Of a stretch of DNA of 25,438 bases, positions 15,666 to 23,232 are shown piece after piece (position 1 is the first letter of the stretch; every line of letters starts with the position of its first letter). The notes beneath the pieces are model-generated. The model saw nothing but the letters and a program-made list of their open reading frames with translations. It was not told where the DNA came from and did no database searches. The translations under genes were made by a program, and so were the position numbers. Source of the stretch: NIOZ-UU13 sp049287505 (lineage in GTDB: Bacteria > Planctomycetota > Phycisphaerae > Sedimentisphaerales > Anaerobacaceae); NCBI GenBank assembly GCA_049287505.1, contig JBAQFY010000155.1:1-25438 (forward strand). The letters run 5' to 3'.

Positions 15666-17155
15666 AACTTCTCCTCCAAGCGAGCTTCGGCAGGTATGTG
15701 GTATCTGTTCAATATGAGCTGCTGCCTGAGTTGAGCCTTTTTGGCATCAATGGGTAGAATCCGATTGTCACCAATAAACTTTATTGTGTAAAAATCATCA
15801 ACAATCTGCTGAAAGGCTTTGTAAACGTCATCAAGGCCCCAAATGGTAATGTCATTGATGCTTTCAACCGGCTGGCTCTTAAAGTCACTGGCATAAGAGT
15901 TGACCTCATCGGGCAATATTTCCGCAAGAACCACGTACTCTTTGCGCTGCCGGTCAGTATTGAGCTGCATTGAATATCTAAAAAGATATCGCAGGTAATG
16001 TGGTATATCTTTTTGCCAATCACGTCCCCAGGTTTCAAGAAAGTTTCTTGTCGCAGGAACAAACGTCAGCCCGGCAAAGCAAACATACCGTGGGGGACGG
16101 TCGTACTGACGGGCCTGTTCGAAAATTGGCCTATTCAAAGCCACAGTCGCGATTTCTGTCATTAGTTTACCGCTGCGATAGAAAGTAAGTTGTACGGTTT
16201 GACCAATGCGCTTAGTCTCGATGGCCTCGGACATATGCAAAGTTAAGCCATACATCTGCACCAATCCATCGTTATCAATGTTATAATCATCGATTCGTGT
16301 GAGCACATCATTGGGCTGTAATATTGATTCGACCGAGCTGTTCATCATCGTGGATACTACGATGATACCATCTTCATCAGGTGGGACCTTAAGGTAATCC
16401 TTATAGCTGGGACTATGAAGACCCGGATATAATAAAACACCTAATGAGCCAAAACCATCATACTCGCCGTCTTCGATATCAACCAGAAAATGCCTGATGA
16501 CAGTTGTGGGAATCATATAGCCTATATTGTCAGCCGTTCGCAGGCCTTGAAAAGCCAGTCCAACAACTTTACCGTTTTGCATTACCGGACCACCGCTGTT
16601 GCCGGGATTAATAGCTGCGTCAGTTTGGATGACCAGGTGCGCATCGGCTCCACTGTGGACATAGGTATCTGTTTCTATGCGAGAGACCACACCCTCCGTA
16701 ACGGAAATGCGGTTGCCACCCACCGGGAAGCCGTATGTCGATACAGTGCTATTTACCTTCGGGATTCCTGCCAGCTCCAAAGGAATAGTATTATCAAAAA
16801 AACTTTCATCGTCTGTGGTTAATATTGCCAGGTCGCAATCATGACCGATAAAGGTAATCCTGGCCGGGTACCGTTTAGCAATATTTTCTTTTTTTAATTC
16901 AATGTATCTGCAATTGCTGACGTTGTGGGCATTGGTAATAATTTTTTTGCCGGCCATGAGAAATCCTGAGCCGATGACCTGCCTCATTTCCTGTTGCTTC
17001 CAGGGAGAAACATAGTCAAAGTCCTGTTTGATACTTCGGACCATAATCACTGACTTTTCAAGACCTTGCCGTTCTGTAGTTTGCGATGCATTCAGGCTGC
17101 CTGAGAACACCGATACACCGACTGCTATGACCAGTATCCACCTTTGATAACACAT
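15662..17155 (-). CDS. Exported Deg/HtrA-type serine protease
   Basis: This 497-residue protein has a signal peptide (hydrophobic 7-20, ending near LNA) and a trypsin-like protease domain with a full triad: His77 in TNAHNV, Asp108 in HDCDLAIL and Ser187 in PGNSGGP. A first PDZ domain (about 235-330) follows, then a second PDZ-like region beginning near YDRPPRYVCFAGL. This second part resembles the C-terminal half of the Deg proteases known from plants and some bacteria, which differs from E. coli DegP. It probably degrades or processes damaged or specific proteins in the periplasm. GGAG lies about 10 bases before the ATG. It is the first gene of a two-gene operon whose second gene encodes a catalytically dead copy. 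Confidence 0.9.
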   Translation of the reverse strand: MCYQRWILVIAVGVSVFSGSLNASQTTERQGLEKSVIMVRSIKQDFDYVSPWKQQEMRQVIGSGFLMAGKKIITNAHNVSNCRYIELKKENIAKRYPARITFIGHDCDLAILTTDDESFFDNTIPLELAGIPKVNSTVSTYGFPVGGNRISVTEGVVSRIETDTYVHSGADAHLVIQTDAAINPGNSGGPVMQNGKVVGLAFQGLRTADNIGYMIPTTVIRHFLVDIEDGEYDGFGSLGVLLYPGLHSPSYKDYLKVPPDEDGIIVVSTMMNSSVESILQPNDVLTRIDDYNIDNDGLVQMYGLTLHMSEAIETKRIGQTVQLTFYRSGKLMTEIATVALNRPIFEQARQYDRPPRYVCFAGLTFVPATRNFLETWGRDWQKDIPHYLRYLFRYSMQLNTDRQRKEYVVLAEILPDEVNSYASDFKSQPVESINDITIWGLDDVYKAFQQIVDDFYTIKFIGDNRILPIDAKKAQLRQQLILNRYHIPAEARLEEKL

Positions 17156-17496
17156 TACTCAGAACTCCAAAAAACGGATTAATTGTCTTGCCAGCCAAGA
17201 TACCATCTTAACAAGAATATATGTATGTATATTAGGCTCTTTAACGAAAAATTGGAAGAACATTTATTGGATAATCCTTAGGCAAGGGTAGATGGAAGAA
17301 TTTCAGTGGACAAAGCTCAAACAAATGACATCAAAACAGTTCAAATTTTCAGAAATATTTGGTAATATAGTAAGCTGAAGATGCTCAGTTGCGTTGCTAA
17401 CTCGCCGCGATGTGCCGTGGCGGGAGGGCATAAATTGCCAACGTCGGGTTGTTACAAGGTACTCTCCCGACAAGTCAATAATTAGGAGAGACTCCA
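17156..17496. other. Divergent intergenic region, protease / oxidoreductase
   Basis: These 341 bases contain no recognisable gene. They separate the divergent Deg protease and Tat oxidoreductase genes. No clear consensus promoter pair was found. The end next to the oxidoreductase can form alternative short stems around the ribosome site (17443-17495). Confidence 0.45.
17443..17495 (+). promoter_or_regulatory. Leader with mutually exclusive stems over ribosome site
   Basis: GTCGGG (17443-17448) can pair with CCCGAC (17466-17471). CTCTCC (17462-17467) can instead pair with GGAGAG (17485-17490), the ribosome site of the oxidoreductase gene. The two stems share bases 17466-17467 and cannot coexist. 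GGAG (17485-17488) can also fold on CTCC (17492-17495). Such an arrangement could control translation, but each stem is only 4-6 bp and may be chance. Confidence 0.3.
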
Positions 17497-18843
17497 ATGT
17501 CAAGAAAGCATATCAATAGACGCCGTTTTCTTGCCGGGACAGCAATAGCTGCTGCTGTCACGATTGTGCCAAGAACCGTTCTGGGAGGTCGTGGACGTAC
17601 TGTGCCCAGCGAGAAACTCAATATTGCCGGTATTGGTGTCGGTGGTATGGGTAATAGCAATCTGCGGCAGCTTGAAAGTGAAAATATCGTGGCGCTGTGT
17701 GATGTGGATTATGAATATGCAGCTAAAACGTTCATGCGGTATCCCAAAGCAAAGATATATACTGATTTTCGGAAAATGCTCGACACACAGAAAGACATCG
17801 ATGCCGTGGTTATCGCTACCCCGGACCATACACATGCGGTTATCGGTATGGAGGCAATGCGGAGGGGAAAACACGTTTATTGTCAGAAACCATTGACGCA
17901 CGATGTTTATGAGTCGCGCATGCTGGCAAAGGCGGCGCGAGAAACCGGTGTTACCACGCAGATGGGGATTCAGGGACATTCCGGTGAAGGGATTCGTTTG
18001 ATTTGTGAGTGGATTTGGGATGGTGCTATTGGCGAAGTCCGTGAAGTTGACGCCTGGTGCAGTTTGTCCTATTATCCGTTTGGTCATGAGTGGTGGAGTT
18101 CGAAGTGGAGCCGACGTCCCGAGGAAACACCACCGGTCCCATCAACACTGGATTGGGACCTCTGGCTGGGACCGGCACCCGAGCGACCGTATCATTCTGC
18201 GTACCATCCGGGTGTGTGGCGATGCTGGTGGGACTTTGGCTGCGGTATGATGGGGGACCGCGGCGCTCATACCTTGGACCCTGTCTTTTGGGCACTGAAG
18301 CTGGGGCATCCGACAAGTGTGGATGCAACCTCGCTGGATTTGAATCCGGACACGCATCCGGTGGCATCAATTGTAACCTACAGATTTCCACAACGTGGTG
18401 ATTTGCCCCCGGTAAAGCTGACATGGTATGAGGGTTTGCGCCCACCCCGGCCCATAGAGCTCGAAGACGGCAGGCAAATGGGCCATACAGAGGGGGGAGT
18501 GCTATTCAAAGGCAGCAAGGGCAAGCTCGTGGCAGGTGTTTATGGTGAAGGGCAGCGTCTGATACCTGAAAGTAAAATGAAAGCGTATGAGAGGCACAAG
18601 AAGACTATCCCGAGGGTAGAGGACTCGCATGAGCAGGATTGGGTGAGGGCATGTAAGGCTGGCCGAGCAGCCGGGGCGGATTTTGAGTATTCCGGCCTTT
18701 TGACCGAAGTCTGTCTGCTTGGAAATGTGGCTAAGCGGGTTGATGCCAGGATTGAATGGGATGCTGACAACATGAAGGTGACAAACCTCCCTGAGGCCAA
18801 TAAGTATATCCGCACTCAATATCGGGAAGGTTGGACTCTGTAA
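17497..18843 (+). CDS. Tat-exported Gfo/Idh/MocA oxidoreductase
   Basis: This 448-residue protein begins with a twin-arginine signal (NRRRFLAGTAIAAA), so it is exported folded with its cofactor. The Rossmann domain has IAGIGVGGMGNS (43-54) for NAD(P), then VVIATPDHTH (104-113) and YCQKPLTHD, where QKP replaces the usual EKP of the family. The C-terminal domain has GDRGAHTLDPVFW, with the His and Asp typical of the active site. The family oxidises or rearranges sugars, and exported members are abundant in planctomycetes. Which sugar is used is unknown. TAGGAGAG lies just upstream of the ATG. The next two plus-strand genes also encode exported glycan-type proteins, so a shared function is likely. 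No defect is visible. Confidence 0.92.
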   Translation: MSRKHINRRRFLAGTAIAAAVTIVPRTVLGGRGRTVPSEKLNIAGIGVGGMGNSNLRQLESENIVALCDVDYEYAAKTFMRYPKAKIYTDFRKMLDTQKDIDAVVIATPDHTHAVIGMEAMRRGKHVYCQKPLTHDVYESRMLAKAARETGVTTQMGIQGHSGEGIRLICEWIWDGAIGEVREVDAWCSLSYYPFGHEWWSSKWSRRPEETPPVPSTLDWDLWLGPAPERPYHSAYHPGVWRCWWDFGCGMMGDRGAHTLDPVFWALKLGHPTSVDATSLDLNPDTHPVASIVTYRFPQRGDLPPVKLTWYEGLRPPRPIELEDGRQMGHTEGGVLFKGSKGKLVAGVYGEGQRLIPESKMKAYERHKKTIPRVEDSHEQDWVRACKAGRAAGADFEYSGLLTEVCLLGNVAKRVDARIEWDADNMKVTNLPEANKYIRTQYREGWTL

Positions 18844-18922
18844 ATGGACCAATAGCCGCGAATTACGCCAATTAAAAATGTAAGCTGCGACTTTATCAAT
18901 AAGGAAGAGCTCAGCTTCATCC

Positions 18923-18960
18923 TTCGACTCCGCTCAGGATGAACACTGAGCGCAGTCGAA
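18923..18960. repeat. Near-palindromic repeat TTCGACTCCGCTCA
   Basis: TTCGACTCCGCTCA (18923-18936) pairs with TGAGCGCAGTCGAA (18947-18960) at 13 of 14 positions around a 10-base loop. It lies 29 bases before the ATG of the NodB-like gene. Repeats of this type (TTCGACTCCGCTCAGGATGA) are, to my knowledge, scattered through genomes of several environmental bacterial phyla. Confidence 0.65.
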
Positions 18961-18989
18961 TGTGTTCAATTATGAAGGGAGATGAGATA

Positions 18990-20177
18990 ATGAATAAAAT
19001 ATCAACAGCACGCCGTGACTTTCTGCACACAACGGCTACAGGTGCCATAGGATTTGTTCTTACAAGGCCAAAGATGCTGTGGGCGGGAAATTTCGGTTCA
19101 ATAAAGATTGAAGAACCGTTCCACGGGGCGGTTTTGAACCGAAGGCACGGTAAGGAATTAAACAATGGTTTGCAAATTCGGGTAACAGGTCAGGCACCTC
19201 TGCGCGACCGGGTGACTGTCAACGGGACACCGGCACAACGGGAAGGCACGAGATTCACATCGGAAATTGTACTCCGCCAAAAGGAGACAGAGATAATCGC
19301 AGCTTCTCAGGGTAATTATGGAAGTCACGAGCATCGCGTGCGTGTCTTGTGGGACCGATATTCACAGCCCAGATATAGATTCTCGATAGATGATAACAGC
19401 TTCTTTCTGCGTGATATTGCGAAGAAAAATTACGCCTCCCTATTCGACTGCTTCTATTTAAAGAATCTTAGAGAGCTCCATTCGAAATATGGCACGCACT
19501 TTGTTCTTAATATCTATTATACAACGGGGGATGGATTTGAACTGCCTCAATTTCCTGACCGTTACAAAAGCGAGTGGCAGGACAGCTCAGCCTGGCTCAA
19601 GCTCGCCTTTCATGCAAATGCAAATGAACCTGACCGACCGTATCAGTATGCCCCAGCATCACAGCTGATAGCTGATTTGAACAAGGTGGCTGAGCAAATC
19701 ATTCGCTTTGCCGGTGAGCAGACATATTCACCCCCTACGGTTATCCACTGGGGAATGGTGCAGCCTACGGCCTTAAAGCCTTTATATGAACGCGGAGTCC
19801 GTGTGCTGAGCGGCTATTTTCGTCGTCAAAATGGTATATGGGATGTTAACTACCTGCTGGATGATGTCCGGTCAGAGTATCTGTCACGCCATGATGCTCT
19901 TATGGACTTCGACAGCGGAATAGTTTTCTCCAGAGTTGACATTGTCTGCAACAGCACAACCGTTGACCAGATTATACCTACACTTGAACCGCTCGCTAAG
20001 GACCCCAACCAGGCGGAGATTATGGATATTTTTACCCATGAGCAGTACTTCTGGCCATTTTACGCTAACTATATTCCCGACCATTTCAAAAGACTTGATG
20101 CGGCAATCCGTTGGGTTACTGAAAATGGATACAAGCCGGTCTTTTTCCATGAGGGTTTCCTGGGTGGCCCCGAGTAA
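18990..20177 (+). CDS. Tat-exported NodB-like polysaccharide deacetylase-fold protein
   Basis: This 395-residue protein has a Tat signal (ARRDFLHTTATGAIGF). After a small beta domain (about 38-120), RFSIDDNSFF (130-139) resembles the first motif of NodB polysaccharide deacetylases (FxxDD), and LAFHANANEPD (205-215) may carry a metal His (His208). The second motif HxxxH is not clear, so either the chemistry differs or the similarity is only of fold. Blocks such as FTHEQYFWPFYANY near the end look conserved. I chose ATG 18990 because AAGGGA lies 9 bases upstream and the Tat signal starts there; the longer frame from 18939 begins inside a palindromic repeat. It follows the oxidoreductase by 146 bases and probably acts on the same glycan. 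Confidence 0.72.
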   Translation: MNKISTARRDFLHTTATGAIGFVLTRPKMLWAGNFGSIKIEEPFHGAVLNRRHGKELNNGLQIRVTGQAPLRDRVTVNGTPAQREGTRFTSEIVLRQKETEIIAASQGNYGSHEHRVRVLWDRYSQPRYRFSIDDNSFFLRDIAKKNYASLFDCFYLKNLRELHSKYGTHFVLNIYYTTGDGFELPQFPDRYKSEWQDSSAWLKLAFHANANEPDRPYQYAPASQLIADLNKVAEQIIRFAGEQTYSPPTVIHWGMVQPTALKPLYERGVRVLSGYFRRQNGIWDVNYLLDDVRSEYLSRHDALMDFDSGIVFSRVDIVCNSTTVDQIIPTLEPLAKDPNQAEIMDIFTHEQYFWPFYANYIPDHFKRLDAAIRWVTENGYKPVFFHEGFLGGPE

Positions 20178-20486
20178 TGAAGTATGTTCATCAAATGGTG
20201 AAGGAGATTGTAGCCCAGCTGAGGACGATGTCTTTATTTCTGCTGAAGCTCAATTATTGTAAAACGAGAGTGAGTGGATTCCCATGCTATTTAAGGTTGA
20301 AGATGTTTTTGAAAGATACCTACGCACATCTTTCACAGTCATAAAAGCCTCCAGAAATAACCAGTATTATTGTGATTGCAGTGACCTAATGCAAGTTATA
20401 AAATATGAATAGAAAAGGAAGGAAAGTTCAGCAATGTGGCTGGATTAATTTTGAATCGGAAATGTTAGTTAAAATAGGTTATATTT
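20178..20486. other. Intergenic stretch, 309 bases
   Basis: No gene, strong hairpin or clear promoter pair was seen between the NodB-like gene and the 824-residue protein gene. The composition is AT-rich, especially over the last 100 bases, so a promoter for the downstream gene may be here. Confidence 0.45.
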
Positions 20487-22961
20487 ATGCGAATTGATTT
20501 TAAGTATTATCATAAAGGTGTACAACTAAGTATGCGGGGCATAGGCAAAAAAATTTTAGTCCTGCTCTTGGCATGTTTTTGTTTGGTGCCTCAGCAATCC
20601 CTAAACGCAGAGCCTTCTCAAAAGCAAATTGACAGAATACACTCTGATGGTGCCGTTGTGAAGAGAGTGCTCGACCTGCGCCATGCAGGAGAAAACCTCC
20701 TTAAACCGAATGCCTGGAAGCCCTGGCAAAAGGGCTTCGAAAGACAAGGCAATATTTTCATCTGCGATAACGACACCGATGCACAGGTCCAGCGAGGTAT
20801 CTCTCAGACGGTAGTATTAAACCAAAGCAAACTCGAACCAATTGTGGCTACAGCCTGGAGCAAGGCTGAAGGAGTAGCCGGTAGCCGCAACAGTGATTAT
20901 TCCCTTTATCTTGATCTGGTTTATTCTGATGGAAGCCCATTGTGGGGTCAGACTGACTCCTACAACGTCGGCACAAGTGAGTGGGAGAAGGCTAAAGTTA
21001 CTGTATTTCCTGAAAAGCCAATCAAGTCGGTCTCTTTTCATATGCTTCTGCGGCGTCACCAAGGCAAGGCTTACTTCCGAGATCCGGAGCTGCGCGTTAT
21101 AAGGCCGCCAGATGGGGCCTGCCTATTTGATGGCGTACCTGTTTCACTGATGGGGCGAGCAAGAGAAGGGTTTCAGGTTCGTGACGTAGCTGCCGGTTCC
21201 GACTTCGTCCAGCTCGAACGCCGTGCTCTTGGCCTCGAACTTGCATATCAAAAAAAGCATGCTGATGGAGCTACATACTATGATGTTACCATTAGCGACA
21301 AAACAGGGAAAGATCGCGCTATAACTTTGATTTATGCCATTCCTGTTCCAGCCAACCGATGCTGCTGGTTACAGGATCCTCGTGAAAGTATTATAGTCGA
21401 GCCGAATCGTGAATATATCAACGCCAATAGATTTTCTGTAGGGGCCAACGGCCGACTCTCGCGGTATCCATTTGCGGCCGTGGCTGCCGCTAATCAGGGG
21501 TTTGCCCTGGGTATCGACATGTCTCGGCCGGCCTTTTTCCGTACGGGCTACAACTGCGGAACAGGTGAATTGTTCCTTGCCTATGACATTGGCCTTGCAC
21601 CCGAAAAGCCATCGGCCCATCTGAGATTCTGCCAGTTTAATTTCAACCCAAAATGGCAATTTCGTGCTGCTCTTGCTCGATTTTATGAAATATTCGGCGA
21701 TTACTTCAGTTGCCGTACACCTCAGCAGGGTCTCTGGATGCCTTTTGCCAAAATCAGCGATGTTAAGGGCTGGCAGGACTTCGGCTTCAAGTTTAAGGAA
21801 GGCAACAATGAAACCGGGTGGGACGATGAGCACAATATCATTACCTTCCGCTACACAGAGCCGATGACCTGGTGGATGCGTATGCCCAAAGAAATGCCCC
21901 GAACGCTGCAGGCTGCCTTGGGCTATGCCCGGCGCCTCGCTGAGGAAAAGTTAGACCCTCGTGCTAAAGCACTTTTCACGAGCGGCTATCACGATGAAGC
22001 CGGGCAATTTTCTGCGCGGTTACTTAACAGACCCTGGTGCGACGGCGCGGTTTGGAGTATTAACTCGATGCCGGGTGTTCAGGGTGAAATCACAGAGTTT
22101 AAAAACAAGTGGAACGCGAAACTTCGGGAAGAACTCTACGGAGCGAAACGCAGGGCCGAACTGGATGGAGAGTATATCGATTCGAGCGAAGGCTATGTGA
22201 CCGACGAGCTGAACTTTCGCCGCGACCATTTCGCAGCAGCTCAAACACCTCTGACCTTCTCACTTGAGGGCTGCAAGGTCGGCATATTTCGAGGTCTGAC
22301 GGCATTTGAATACATACATGCTATTGCCGGCGATATTCATAATATGAACAAGCTTATGATGGCCAACTCCACCCCCATCCGTTTATGCTGGCTGGCACCA
22401 GAACTGGATGTAATGGGCACCGAAACGGACTGGAATCCTGGCCGAACATGGCGTCCGATGTCTGACAGCGACCTGCTTTATCGTCGAGCACTGTGCAAAG
22501 GCAAACCGTATTGCTTTCTGATGAACACCCGTTTCGAAGAGTTCTCAAATGAGCTTGTTGAAAAGTATATGAAGCGTTGTCTTGCTTATGGTATGTTTCC
22601 TGGTTTTTTCAGCCACAATGCTTCACAGGGTCATTACTTCACACGACCCGAACTCTATGAACGGGACCGAGACCTCTTTAAGAAGTATGTTCCACTGTGT
22701 AAGCTGGTGGCCGAAGCGGGCTGGGAGCCGATTACCCTCGCTCGCTCGAGCGACGATCGCGTCTATGTCGAGCGATTCGGGAGCCGATACATCACCGTTC
22801 TTAACGACGGGTTCGAGCACCGTACTGTAACCATCACTGTAGAAGGAAAAACCCCGGCAGCGGGACGGGAATTAGTATCTGGCCAAAAAATCAACTGGCA
22901 TAACGGACAAGCCGCTCTTACACTCGCCGGCGAGGATGTAGCGGTTATTGAAATGGATTGA
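20487..22961 (+). CDS. Exported glycosidase-like protein, unassigned family
   Basis: This 824-residue protein has a signal peptide (hydrophobic 23-33, ending SLNA near 41). Residues about 70-205 look like a beta-sandwich carbohydrate-binding region (SDYSLYLDLVYSDGSPLW; KAYFRDPELRV). A second beta-rich part (about 210-390) precedes what appears to be a TIM barrel (about 390-740), with DGEYIDSSEG (560-569), where Glu562, Asp565 or Glu568 could be catalytic, and FFSHNASQGHYF later. A small beta domain ends the protein. I cannot assign a glycoside hydrolase family. The layout and neighbours suggest breakdown of a complex polysaccharide. The start at 20487 has AGG upstream; ATG 20532 would give a more compact signal. 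A promoter may lie in the AT-rich gap before it. Confidence 0.68.
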   Translation: MRIDFKYYHKGVQLSMRGIGKKILVLLLACFCLVPQQSLNAEPSQKQIDRIHSDGAVVKRVLDLRHAGENLLKPNAWKPWQKGFERQGNIFICDNDTDAQVQRGISQTVVLNQSKLEPIVATAWSKAEGVAGSRNSDYSLYLDLVYSDGSPLWGQTDSYNVGTSEWEKAKVTVFPEKPIKSVSFHMLLRRHQGKAYFRDPELRVIRPPDGACLFDGVPVSLMGRAREGFQVRDVAAGSDFVQLERRALGLELAYQKKHADGATYYDVTISDKTGKDRAITLIYAIPVPANRCCWLQDPRESIIVEPNREYINANRFSVGANGRLSRYPFAAVAAANQGFALGIDMSRPAFFRTGYNCGTGELFLAYDIGLAPEKPSAHLRFCQFNFNPKWQFRAALARFYEIFGDYFSCRTPQQGLWMPFAKISDVKGWQDFGFKFKEGNNETGWDDEHNIITFRYTEPMTWWMRMPKEMPRTLQAALGYARRLAEEKLDPRAKALFTSGYHDEAGQFSARLLNRPWCDGAVWSINSMPGVQGEITEFKNKWNAKLREELYGAKRRAELDGEYIDSSEGYVTDELNFRRDHFAAAQTPLTFSLEGCKVGIFRGLTAFEYIHAIAGDIHNMNKLMMANSTPIRLCWLAPELDVMGTETDWNPGRTWRPMSDSDLLYRRALCKGKPYCFLMNTRFEEFSNELVEKYMKRCLAYGMFPGFFSHNASQGHYFTRPELYERDRDLFKKYVPLCKLVAEAGWEPITLARSSDDRVYVERFGSRYITVLNDGFEHRTVTITVEGKTPAAGRELVSGQKINWHNGQAALTLAGEDVAVIEMD

Positions 22962-23001
22962 TTCAGGGCATTTACCAATCATTTTTTAACTTCTTATCGC
23001 A

Positions 23002-23026
23002 GCTCAGGTCGGGCTTTTTACTGAGC
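23002..23026. terminator. Weak hairpin after 824-residue gene
   Basis: GCTCAG (23002-23007) and CTGAGC (23021-23026) form a 6-bp stem with a 13-base T-rich loop, about 40 bases after the stop of the glycosidase-like gene. No T-run follows the stem, so terminator function is uncertain. Confidence 0.25.
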
Positions 23027-23232
23027 CAACTTTAAGAAGGTGTATTTAAGTTCATGTTCGTGTGCTTTCGGCCCAAATACTAACAAGAAGGCAAACCAGA
23101 GGAAAGAACAAAGGTCAAAATAGAAGAAAGAAAATTTTTTGAAACCCGCTGAACAAATAATGCGACTAAGCAACAGAGTATAATAAATTTTATTGTTCTT
23201 CATCATTGGCCAAATTCAGACAGGAGACTCTA

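Noticed and set aside
18026..18445. Minus-strand frame of 139 codons inside the oxidoreductase gene
   Set aside because: Fully antisense to a well-supported conserved gene; proline/histidine-rich translation typical of a shadow frame.
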